NCBI GenBank assembly: GCA_011065005.1
Contig: JAAKFP010000106.1
Span: forward strand, 1 to 7,878
DNA: 7,878 bases
Reading direction: 5' to 3'
Source: Chlamydiota bacterium
Lineage (GTDB): Bacteria; Chlamydiota; Chlamydiia; Chlamydiales; Waddliaceae
The position numbers and the translations under genes are program-made. The notes below the pieces were generated by a model. That model made no database searches. It was not told the origin of the DNA and worked only from the letters and a program-made list of their open reading frames with translations. Each line of letters starts with the position of its first letter. The first letter of the stretch is position 1. This document shows positions 1-6,043 of this stretch, one piece after another.

Positions 1-84
1 TATCATCTTCACTTGCTTTGTTGCAAATCTTTGGAAACTAATAAGTTGACTGCAGATTTGCGCCTCGCAACTGAAGAGCTATAA
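1..84 (+). CDS. Possible 3' end of a gene cut by the window edge
   Basis: Frame 1 is open from the first base for 27 codons and stops with TAA at 82-84, ending in residues ADLRLATEEL. The other two plus frames close within about 50 bases. The piece is too short to assign to a family. It is followed 35 bases later by a strong inverted repeat, which would suit a gene end. An equally short minus-strand start (ATG at 4-6) is possible and would put no coding sequence here. Low confidence; no function proposed. Confidence 0.22.
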   Translation, partial: YHLHLLCCKSLETNKLTADLRLATEEL

Positions 85-118
85 CAGCCTAAATGTAAAG
101 GTTATTTCTTCTAGCCTC

Positions 119-170
119 CTTACAATGGAGGGCCCCTTCACCGTATGGGAATGTGACCCTCCATTGTAAG
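119..170. repeat. 14-bp perfect inverted repeat (hairpin)
   Basis: The arms 119-132 and 157-170 (CTTACAATGGAGGG and its exact complement) enclose 24 bases. Inside, 138-141 (TCAC) can pair with 153-156 (GTGA), lengthening the stem past a bulge and leaving an 11-base loop. No T-run follows on either strand, so it is not a standard intrinsic terminator. It could be a small palindromic mobile element, a transcription-end or RNA-processing hairpin, or a protein-binding dyad. The structure is seen directly; its role is unknown. Confidence 0.8.
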
Positions 171-231
171 CGGTTATGAACCAAAATCTTGCACTTATAG
201 ATCATTTTCAACTGCGTTTTCTAGGTTGAAT

Positions 232-267
232 AACTGTGTTCATCTGTGTGCATCTGTGGTTAAAAAT
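232..267. repeat. Dispersed-type short repeat at the 3' end of yjbQ
   Basis: The segment contains CATCTGTGTG and CATCTGTGGT in direct succession (241-260), preceded by the related AACTGTGTT. Read on the minus strand it gives the ACCACAGATG-CACACAGATG-AACACAG pattern, which I recall as an intergenic repeat scattered through many unrelated bacterial genomes. It runs up to the stop codon of yjbQ at 269-271. The internal 10-base periodicity is visible; membership of a dispersed family is from memory and would need a genome search. Confidence 0.5.
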
Positions 268-268
268 T

Positions 269-706
269 TTACCACGAATCCGGCGAAAATTTCACCAGAA
301 CCTTCCGTCGATGAGAAGCGTCCCGGAATTCCGCAAGAAAAATCCCTTGCCACGTTCCGAGCAAAAGCTCTCCGCCTTCAACGATACATGCTAGATTTTG
401 ATGCAGAAGCGCCGACTTCATATGCGATGGTGAATCATCCTCCCCCTCCAAGGTATGCTGAATGAAAGGAAGGTTTCTGGGAGCAAGGTGTTTGAGGAAA
501 CTCTCTAGATCTTTTTTTGCTGAGGGGTCGTAATCTTCAGAAAGCAGCATAGCACAGCTTGTATGTCCAACAAAGAGATGAAGAATCCCCGATGGGGAAG
601 CAATCTCCGTTCTCTGAACAAGGTCATTCAAAACCTTTCTGACATCATCCGTGATAGAATAAAAACCTTCGCCATGTGTAGATATGTGGATCGTTTCGTA
701 AGACAT
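269..706 (-). CDS. yjbQ: YjbQ/UPF0047 family protein
   Basis: A protein of 145 residues, the usual length of the UPF0047 (YjbQ, TIGR00149) family. These are small trimeric cytosolic proteins; weak thiamine-phosphate synthase activity has been reported for some, but the physiological role is unsettled. Visible family signatures are GHTSCAMLLSEDYDP (47-61), a conserved histidine at 84, the GEDDSPSHMKSALL segment (88-101; families usually read EGNSDAHIKASLL) with H95 and K97, and GTWQGIFLAEF (117-127). The frame is open further upstream, but an earlier start at 763 would lie inside the tRNA gene, so ATG at 704-706 is preferred; upstream Shine-Dalgarno complementarity is weak (GAG). It starts 27 bases beyond the tRNA-Phe 3' end and may share its transcript. 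Confidence 0.9.
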   Translation of the reverse strand: MSYETIHISTHGEGFYSITDDVRKVLNDLVQRTEIASPSGILHLFVGHTSCAMLLSEDYDPSAKKDLESFLKHLAPRNLPFIQHTLEGEDDSPSHMKSALLHQNLACIVEGGELLLGTWQGIFLAEFRDASHRRKVLVKFSPDSW

Positions 707-733
707 GATCTCAATGTGAAAAATGGAAAGATG

Positions 734-806
<73 letters not shown>

Positions 807-814
807 AAGTAAGC

Positions 815-844
815 AAGATAGAACAGAAGACTATTTTCCTGCAA
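815..844 (-). promoter_or_regulatory. Candidate sigma-70-type promoter for tRNA-Phe
   Basis: On the minus strand TTGCAG (839-844) and TATCTT (815-820) are separated by 18 bases. The -10 box ends 8 bases before the tRNA 5' end, so transcription would begin close to the mature tRNA. Each box matches consensus at four of six positions. The placement in the 61-base gap after prc supports it, but the boxes are imperfect and the tRNA could instead be cut from a prc read-through transcript. Confidence 0.4.
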
Positions 845-867
845 TGAATATATGGAAAAATCAAAGG

Positions 868-2895
868 TTAATAATCGGCAACATTACTACGAATACGGCC
901 ACGCTTTTCAAATTGGATCATATCTTTAAGGATTTTGACCGATTCTTCCATTTGGATGTCTTTGAGCTTGGGAGATTCATCCGGATTTTCAAACAGATGT
1001 ACTTCACGATCCCCATTCAATAGACTCTTAAAATCCTCGCTGTCCGCCAGCCTTTTCTCGCTATTTTGTTTCAATTGCGGCAACGCAACTTTCCAGGAGG
1101 TTTCTTTCTCCTGCAAGCTGGGCATGTAATAACGGAGGTACCACGGTTTCAGCCCTGGATCAACATCCATCAACTTATCTTTGAAGGCAGAATTAATTGT
1201 ATCAGTATCGAGAGGATGCTCCGAATACTCCTCCCCGATCAGTTCGTTTGCATACAAACTAGGCACTACAACATCCGCTTTGACCCCACGCACCTGAGGT
1301 GTCTTTCCCGAAACGGTATAATATTTTCCCACTGTCACCTTAAAGTGAGAAAGAGTATTGCTATCCGTAACCGTCTGACTTTGGATCGTTCCTTTTCCAT
1401 AGGTCTGCTCATCTCCGACAACGATCGCAACACCATAGTCCTGTAACGCCTGAGCTACGATCTCAGCGGCAGATGCTGTAGCTTTCGATGTCAGAACAAT
1501 GAGTGGGCCGTCAAAGGAAACTTTTCCATCCATATCTCGATAGAAGCGCTGTTCTCCGTTAGAATACTTGGAAATAACCACCACGCCATTGGTGATAAAC
1601 AATCCTGCAACCTTTACTGCTTGATTAAGAAATCCCCCACTGTTCTCCCGTAGATCTAAAATCAAACCACGAATCTGTCCATTCTTCTGGAGATCTTTGA
1701 TCGCATGCCGCAAATCCTTTTCACTTGTTACCCCATTGGCACCCTGGTAGAAGGAATGAAGCGTGATTTTTCCAATAATTCCATTCTCAAAAGGTTCATA
1801 TTCAACATCAACACGCCCTTCGTCCACAGCAATCAATTCTCTTGTCAATGCCACAGAAATGGTTTTTTCGTTTTCGCTGCTTCCTTGTTTGAACTTACGC
1901 TTAAGAACGAGATTTACGGTATTGTGGGCTTCGTCTCGCAACTTCTCTACAAATTCTTCTAAGGAATCTCCGTCGACATCTTCTCCATTGATTTTGACAA
2001 TCCGATCGTTAATCTTAATCCGCCCACTCTTTTCTGCAGGGCCCTCTTTAATCAGGCGTGAAATCACAATCCCTTCGGGTTTTCTCTGCAAAACGACTCC
2101 AACCCCACGGAAACCTTTTTCAAGGCGGATTTTCATGTCGTAAGCTTCGTTACGATTTAAGTAAGTCGTATGCGAATCTAAGCTTCGAGAGAGAGCCTTC
2201 AAAGTATGCATCACGAAGAGGTTTTCTTTTTCTGCAAGAGGCAACTTCCGGCCAGTTTCATCTTCATAGAGGTATTGATTTTCTTTATACTTCAGAAATT
2301 TTTCATAAGTTTGAATCGTTTTATCTTTGTTTTCTATGATAGCACGATCTCCATACCGCTGCCGCTCCGCGCTAATAAATTGTACTATCTGCTCTTCAGT
2401 ACGCGATTTCAACTCTTTAACCGTTTTGGCAAAGGGACGCTTTGACTCCCCCTCGTCAAAGTGCAAAGCTGCGGGATCCAACGAACTCTTCTGAAAAAGG
2501 GAATTCTGTCGCTCTAAAAACACACTTCGATATTCTCGAGACCTGTGAATGGCCTTTTGTATCGTTCGACTTAACTGTTCATATTTTTCCAAATCGTTGC
2601 GCTTATATTGCCTAAGGAGATTCTCTATTTCCCTTCTGTTGAGGTTGCTAAATTGATTGACCTCAGACTCGAGAAGGTACACTCTATTCGGATCAAACTG
2701 ATCGAAAAAAGTCTGGAACGAGTTGACTAAGATTTCTGCTGAGACCCCCTTCTTGTCGACGTGCTGCGCAAAGATCTCGCCCATAATCTGTTGTACGTCA
2801 TTGACTTCCAACAGTTCTTCTTGGGCTAAGAGAACAGAATTTGCGGTCACGATAGCAAAAATGAGAAAAATGCGAAAAATATATTTTTTTATCAT
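868..2895 (-). CDS. prc: Carboxy-terminal processing (tail-specific) protease, S41 family
   Basis: A periplasmic serine protease of 675 residues that recognises and degrades proteins from their C termini; the chlamydial homologue is Tsp (CT441). Residues 1-24 form a signal peptide (MIKK, hydrophobic core, ANSVLLAQ). An N-terminal helical domain spans about 30-240. A PDZ domain covers about 258-335 (GFRGVGVVLQ, GPAEKSGRIKINDRIVKING). The S41 catalytic domain is at about 370-545, with LILDLRENSGG (411-421), the nucleophile S475 in TASAAEI, D486 in QDYG and the general base K501 in YGKGT; the spacing matches the Ser/Lys dyad of E. coli Prc apart from one extra residue before the lysine. The C-terminal region resembles the Prc/Tsp DUF3340 domain. 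The frame is open upstream to 3249, but ATG at 2893-2895 directly begins the signal peptide. The ribosome site before it is weak and a leader ORF ends 2 bases upstream. Confidence 0.95.
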   Translation of the reverse strand: MIKKYIFRIFLIFAIVTANSVLLAQEELLEVNDVQQIMGEIFAQHVDKKGVSAEILVNSFQTFFDQFDPNRVYLLESEVNQFSNLNRREIENLLRQYKRNDLEKYEQLSRTIQKAIHRSREYRSVFLERQNSLFQKSSLDPAALHFDEGESKRPFAKTVKELKSRTEEQIVQFISAERQRYGDRAIIENKDKTIQTYEKFLKYKENQYLYEDETGRKLPLAEKENLFVMHTLKALSRSLDSHTTYLNRNEAYDMKIRLEKGFRGVGVVLQRKPEGIVISRLIKEGPAEKSGRIKINDRIVKINGEDVDGDSLEEFVEKLRDEAHNTVNLVLKRKFKQGSSENEKTISVALTRELIAVDEGRVDVEYEPFENGIIGKITLHSFYQGANGVTSEKDLRHAIKDLQKNGQIRGLILDLRENSGGFLNQAVKVAGLFITNGVVVISKYSNGEQRFYRDMDGKVSFDGPLIVLTSKATASAAEIVAQALQDYGVAIVVGDEQTYGKGTIQSQTVTDSNTLSHFKVTVGKYYTVSGKTPQVRGVKADVVVPSLYANELIGEEYSEHPLDTDTINSAFKDKLMDVDPGLKPWYLRYYMPSLQEKETSWKVALPQLKQNSEKRLADSEDFKSLLNGDREVHLFENPDESPKLKDIQMEESVKILKDMIQFEKRGRIRSNVADY

Positions 2896-2897
2896 GA

Positions 2898-2987
2898 CTA
2901 AAGCCCTACGGTGGGTGGATAAATCGCTATTATCGACATATGAATGTATAAACATAGGGAAAATCCAAAAAAACAAAAATTTTCCAT
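2898..2987 (-). CDS. 29-residue leader ORF upstream of prc
   Basis: ATG at 2985-2987 is preceded by GGGAGGAG (2990-2997), the best Shine-Dalgarno match in the whole prc leader. It encodes 29 mostly hydrophobic residues starting MENFCFFGFSLCLYIHM and stops with TAG at 2898-2900, two bases before the prc ATG and in a different frame. With the promoter at 3007-3035, the predicted transcript would begin only about 13 bases before this ATG, so ribosomes should meet it first. It may be a regulatory leader peptide, or couple translation into prc by re-initiation, or be a small membrane protein. Too short for any homology statement; the coding call rests on signals and position. Confidence 0.45.
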   Translation of the reverse strand: MENFCFFGFSLCLYIHMSIIAIYPPTVGL

Positions 2988-2989
2988 CT

Positions 2990-2997
2990 CTCCTCCC
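2990..2997 (-). promoter_or_regulatory. Strong Shine-Dalgarno site of the prc leader ORF
   Basis: The minus strand reads AGGGAGGAGAG immediately before ATG at 2987. This purine block is far stronger than the partial TAGGG before the prc start, and points ribosomes at the 29-codon ORF rather than at prc. Confidence 0.55.
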
Positions 2998-3006
2998 TAT
3001 ACTACT

Positions 3007-3035
3007 ATTATAACGTATTTTTGAAAAAAGAACAA
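3007..3035 (-). promoter_or_regulatory. Near-consensus sigma-70-type promoter for prc
   Basis: The minus strand has TTGTTC (3030-3035), a 17-base AT-rich spacer and a perfect TATAAT (3007-3012). Transcription would begin near 3000, leaving about 105 bases before prc, most of it taken up by the 29-codon leader ORF. It is the clearest promoter in the window. Confidence 0.7.
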
Positions 3036-3109
3036 CTTCTAACACTTTGGATCTATTGAACATAAAGCAGAAACCCGCTATTATTAACCTTATTGTTACG
3101 ATCTCGACT

Positions 3110-3138
3110 TTGCAAAATTCGTTTTTGTAGAGTATCTT
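3110..3138 (+). promoter_or_regulatory. Candidate promoter for scpAB
   Basis: TTGCAA (3110-3115) and TATCTT (3133-3138) stand 17 bases apart on the plus strand, each four of six to consensus. The start point would be near 3145, about 30 bases before the scpA ATG. The -10 sequence is the same as that proposed for tRNA-Phe. It is divergent from the prc promoter about 75 bases away. Confidence 0.4.
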
Positions 3139-3175
3139 AGAGAAATTTAGGAACTTTTTGAACTTTGGCATTACG

Positions 3176-3898
3176 ATGAAAAACGATGCAACCGACACCT
3201 TTAGCTTAGAGATTTTTGAAGGCCCCTTGGCGTTTCTGCTGCATCTCATTCAAAAAAGTGAAATTAACATCTGCGATGTCCCCATTCAAGAAATCACCAA
3301 TCAGTACCTCCAAAGGATCAAAGAGCTGATGCCCCCATCAGTAGATACCGGAGCAGAATTTATAGGAACCACGGCTCTCCTTCTTTTGATGAAGAGTAAG
3401 ATGCTGCTTCCCAAGCATGAGCAGCCTTCCGGAGAAGAAGACGATCTCGACCCTCAGTTTGAGATCATCCACAAGTTGCTAGAATACTGCCGATTTAAAG
3501 AAACCGCAAAAGTCTTTGGAGAGTGGGAACAGCAGCAAAGCGTTTTCCATTCTCGCGGTGTCCACAGCCTTCCCGAAGCGAAGAAGAATCTAGGAATTGA
3601 ACACCTTTCCTTAGAAGACCTGGGAACTCTCTTTCAGAAAGTTTTGGAAGATGCTACCAATCAAAAAGGGCAGATTAATGAAGAACCCTGGAGGACCTCA
3701 GACAAAATCAAAATAATCCGCCAGCTTCTTGGTAAAGAACAGAAAATTGGGTTTGAACAGCTATTCTCCTGTGATCGCCCCCGCAACGAACTCATCGTCA
3801 CGTTCTTGGCGATTCTGGAATTAATGAAAACCGGAGAGCTTTTTATAGGTAAAGAAAAAACCTCCGAAAAAGTAATGATCTACGGAAGAGACGAATAA
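3176..3898 (+). CDS. scpA: Segregation and condensation protein A (ScpA kleisin)
   Basis: ScpA is the kleisin subunit that bridges the Smc heads and binds ScpB, forming the Smc-ScpAB complex that compacts and segregates the chromosome. The protein is 240 residues, normal for the family. Its N-terminal domain has the family hallmark FEGPLAFLLHLIQK (14-27) and INICDVPIQEITNQYL (30-45), then the helical ALLLLMKSKMLLP (67-79). A C-terminal winged-helix domain is at about 175-227 (ELIVTFLAILELMKTGELF, 205-223). ATG at 3176 is chosen. An in-frame TTG at 3158, with an AGGA element 5-8 bases before it, would add six residues and cannot be excluded. scpB follows after 2 bases. Confidence 0.95.
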   Translation: MKNDATDTFSLEIFEGPLAFLLHLIQKSEINICDVPIQEITNQYLQRIKELMPPSVDTGAEFIGTTALLLLMKSKMLLPKHEQPSGEEDDLDPQFEIIHKLLEYCRFKETAKVFGEWEQQQSVFHSRGVHSLPEAKKNLGIEHLSLEDLGTLFQKVLEDATNQKGQINEEPWRTSDKIKIIRQLLGKEQKIGFEQLFSCDRPRNELIVTFLAILELMKTGELFIGKEKTSEKVMIYGRDE

Positions 3899-3900
3899 AG

Positions 3901-4581
3901 ATGACACAAACTACTACAGACACTCAGGTACTGGAGCCTCAAGAGGAGGCGCCTCCCCTAGAAGATAAAACCGAAATCTATCTTCAAGCCAAACGAATTA
4001 TCGAAGGACTTCTCTTTTGCCATAGCGAACCAATCACTTTGCGCAAAATGAAAAAAGTTCTCGAAACATTTCATCCTCTGGAAAGTAATGAGGTGCGACA
4101 ACTTGTGCAAGAGCTGAGCCAGGAATATGAAGAACAAAACAGAGCGTTCCGCCTAGAAGAGATCGCAAAAGGATACATCCTTCGCACCCGCGAAGAGTTC
4201 AGCCCCTATATCCGTATCCTCATGAAGAGTAGCCGCCCGGAGAGACTCTCCCACGCCTCGGCAGAGGTGCTGGCAATCATCGCCTACAGGCAGCCGGTCA
4301 CTCGACCCCAAATCGATGAAATCCGCGGGGTAGACTCTTCCGGCATTCTCTATACCCTTCTGGAGCGTCAGCTGATCGAACCCATGGGCAAGCTGGAAGT
4401 TCCCGGTCGCCCAACGCTGTTCGGTGTGACGCAAAACTTCTTGAAGCATTTCGGTCTCAAAGACATGAAAGACCTTCCCAAAATCGATGGGGAGAAAGGG
4501 AGGGCTCAAGAGAAGAAGAAAAGTCAAAACGCAGAGACGCAGAGACCCAGAGAAGAAAGAGAAGAGGGGAAAGAGGGGTGA
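3901..4581 (+). CDS. scpB: Segregation and condensation protein B (ScpB)
   Basis: ScpB dimers bind the linker of ScpA and regulate the Smc-kleisin ring. The protein is 226 residues with two winged-helix domains: the first at about 27-105 (AKRIIEGLLFCHSEPITL), the second at about 113-185, carrying ASAEVLAIIAYRQPVTRPQI and then EIRGVDSSG (140-148), LLERQLIE and PGRPTLFGVT (168-177). The start is ATG at 3901, with GGAAGAG at 3884-3890 inside the end of scpA, so the two genes are translationally close. The tail after about residue 196 is highly charged (Lys, Arg, Glu) and lacks family resemblance. From about residue 208 it is encoded by a GCAGAGAC-type repeat, which suggests the original stop was lost by repeat insertion. 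Confidence 0.95.
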   Translation: MTQTTTDTQVLEPQEEAPPLEDKTEIYLQAKRIIEGLLFCHSEPITLRKMKKVLETFHPLESNEVRQLVQELSQEYEEQNRAFRLEEIAKGYILRTREEFSPYIRILMKSSRPERLSHASAEVLAIIAYRQPVTRPQIDEIRGVDSSGILYTLLERQLIEPMGKLEVPGRPTLFGVTQNFLKHFGLKDMKDLPKIDGEKGRAQEKKKSQNAETQRPREEREEGKEG

Positions 4582-4582
4582 A
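4523..4582. repeat. Dispersed-type purine repeat forming the scpB 3' end
   Basis: GCAGAGAC occurs twice in tandem (4531-4538, 4539-4546), followed by CCAGAGAA and a purine-only run of A and G to the scpB stop. The AACGCAGAGACGCAGAGA pattern is one I recall as a short repeat found scattered in many unrelated bacterial genomes, usually between genes. Here it is read through in frame as the last 18 or so codons of scpB. The tandem structure is visible; family membership is from memory. Confidence 0.5.
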
Positions 4583-4754
4583 GGGAAACCTTATGACGGT
4601 GAGGTTGTATCCCTTGGGGGCCCAGCACCTTTTGAGTATAGCGACGCTACGGGTACAGCCCAACCTCTTCCCGACAGCAAGTATACTGTTACTAACGCTC
4701 ATGTCCTTTATTCGCCTTAACGGAAATTGCCGAAGGGGTGCGATCAATCAAAGT
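4582..4754. other. Convergent intergenic region between scpB and the channel gene
   Basis: The two flanking genes point into this 173-base gap, so transcription should end here, yet no hairpin followed by a T-run is visible on either strand. Base composition is richer in G and C than the known spacers, and several frames stay open across it, but none has a ribosome site or recognisable product. It may be a dispersed repeat or a gene remnant. Nothing firmer can be supported. Confidence 0.4.
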
Positions 4755-5567
4755 CTAGAGTTTGGAGCCGCAGTGTTTGCAGTAGGAGGCGTCATCTTCG
4801 TGGCTTTTGGCACTGCAGGTTGGACAGGTGCGAGGGGGAAGGGTGCGCTTCATCGCCCTTGAGATGCCAACAGAAACGATTCCGGTGGGAACGGCAATAA
4901 TGCTGTAACCTAAGACCATAATGATCGAAGCGAGAAACTGACCGAGGAATGTTTGGGGGGAGATATCTCCATACCCTACAGTGGTAAGGGTGACAACAGC
5001 CCAATAAACACTCTCGGGAATGCTTGTAAACCCGCTGTCCGCTTTTGCTTCGAGCACATACATCATCGACCCAAGAATGACAACCAAGGTTAAAAGAGCA
5101 AACAGAAACACAATAATCTTTCGGCTACTTTCACGAAGAGCTCGCATAAGCAGGTTAGCCTCTCCAACATACTGGAGGATTTTCAAGATTCGAAAGATTC
5201 GTAAAACGCGAAGGGAACGTATGATCAAGAGATATTCCGTTCCATGAAAGAAAACGATGAGATATGTGGGAAGGATAGCCAAAAGATCGACTACACCAAT
5301 AAAGCTCGTAGCATACTTTAGAGGTTTATTAGTGCAGTACAACCTCGCTAGGTACTCTACAGTAAATAATAGGGTGAAACCCCATTCCATGCTATGGAGT
5401 TGCTCTTCGTAATTTTGAGAGATCGCTTTGACACTGTCGAGCATGACAACGGCGATGCTTAAAAAGATCGCGATGATAATGAAAATCTCAAAGGTTTTAC
5501 CTGCATGCGTGTTTGTTTCAAACATGATTTCATGCAGCTTGGCCCGCCAAGTTTTTCTTTGTTGCAT
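4755..5567 (-). CDS. Voltage-gated potassium channel (6-TM ion transporter) with C-terminal zinc ribbon
   Basis: An inner-membrane K+ channel subunit of 270 residues, expected to form tetramers. Segments run S1 (about 26-46), S2 (61-80), S3 (85-105) and the voltage-sensor S4 (112-131) with basic residues every third position: R117, R120, R123, R126, K129. S5 (150-172), a pore helix and the selectivity filter TTVGYGD (195-201) follow, then S6 (208-235) with an AVPTG hinge. The cytoplasmic tail ends in a four-cysteine ribbon, C248, C251, C263 and C266 (CX2CX11CX2C), a form I have seen in other bacterial channels of this family. The ATG at 5565-5567 lies 5 bases after the stop of the proline-rich frame upstream, with only a distant AGAGG, so translation is probably coupled to that gene. 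The spacing indicates an operon with the WxxGxW protein gene. Confidence 0.94.
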   Translation of the reverse strand: MQQRKTWRAKLHEIMFETNTHAGKTFEIFIIIAIFLSIAVVMLDSVKAISQNYEEQLHSMEWGFTLLFTVEYLARLYCTNKPLKYATSFIGVVDLLAILPTYLIVFFHGTEYLLIIRSLRVLRIFRILKILQYVGEANLLMRALRESSRKIIVFLFALLTLVVILGSMMYVLEAKADSGFTSIPESVYWAVVTLTTVGYGDISPQTFLGQFLASIIMVLGYSIIAVPTGIVSVGISRAMKRTLPPRTCPTCSAKSHEDDASYCKHCGSKL

Positions 5568-5572
5568 AGCAG

Positions 5573-6043
5573 CTATTCTACCTCTTCCCGAGATTCAGAA
5601 CGCCGAGGTTGTTGTTCCATCTCCCGCAACTGCGGTTGATGCTCTCGAATTCGAAAATCTCCGGCTCCTTCCCTACGAATATCTAATCTCGGTATTCTCC
5701 CCCGTTGAGGTGGTGCTGTCTGCATGGGAGGGGTATCGATTTCACTTGGAGGCGCTGTTTCGGAAGGGGGCGCCATAGGTCTAAAGGATTCGGGCATACG
5801 CAGCGGCGGCACATAACTTGGCGGTCTGGTCTCTGTCGGAGGCTCTTGCCTAGGCCTCGGCTGAGGGTGCCTTGGCGGCCTGGTCTCTGTTGGGGGTTTC
5901 GGTCTAGACTGTCGTGGAGGGTGTCGCGGTTCATACGAGGGGGGCACTTCACGAACTCTTGGGGGGGCGCTGCCTTCTTCCTGGGGGCCAGTAGGGGCGT
6001 CGTGGTGGTCGTTGTGGAACATAAGAAGGGGGTACGGTTTCAC
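5573..6043 (-). CDS. Proline-rich continuation of the WxxGxW protein in another frame
   Basis: This frame is open from about 6043 (GTG) to TAG at 5573-5575 and overlaps the end of the 486-residue ORF by 95 bases. No good ribosome site precedes the GTG. The composition (Pro, Arg, Glu, Thr, Ser) and the motifs PPSYEP and PPSYVP match VPPSYVP near the end of the upstream frame, while the first 26 or so residues of this frame (HNDHHDAPTG and neighbours) look unlike the rest. A +1 change at the seven-C run (5961-5967) would fuse the frames as QRPP-RVREVPPSYEP. I infer that only the part below about 5960 is natural coding sequence. It contains two 18-residue repeats around PPTETRPP and ends in a charged tail, 5 bases before the channel gene. 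Confidence 0.6.
   Translation of the reverse strand: MKPYPLLMFHNDHHDAPTGPQEEGSAPPRVREVPPSYEPRHPPRQSRPKPPTETRPPRHPQPRPRQEPPTETRPPSYVPPLRMPESFRPMAPPSETAPPSEIDTPPMQTAPPQRGRIPRLDIRREGAGDFRIREHQPQLREMEQQPRRSESREEVE
5820..5927. repeat. Two imperfect 54-bp tandem repeats in the proline-rich coding region
   Basis: Copies 5820-5873 and 5874-5927 both begin GGCGG[TC]CTGGTCTCTGT and diverge towards their ends. On the coding strand they give an 18-residue period around PPTETRPP. Such repeats are usual in low-complexity surface proteins and can expand or contract. Confidence 0.6.

Noticed and set aside
23..61. 8-bp inverted repeat GCAAATCT/AGATTTGC
   Set aside because: Short arms with a 23-base loop and no T-run; could easily arise by chance.
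2896..3249. Upstream extension of the prc reading frame by 118 codons
   Set aside because: It runs through the promoter and the 5' part of scpA on the opposite strand, has low-complexity hydrophobic content, and the signal peptide begins cleanly at the ATG at 2895.
4705..4735. Hairpin terminator after scpB or the channel gene
   Set aside because: Only broken stems of 3-4 bp can be drawn (CCTT/AAGG, CGG/CCG) and no T-run follows on either strand.
4578..4862. Plus-strand open frame spanning the scpB-channel gap
   Set aside because: It overlaps the 3' end of the channel gene antisense, overlaps the scpB stop, and has no supporting domain.
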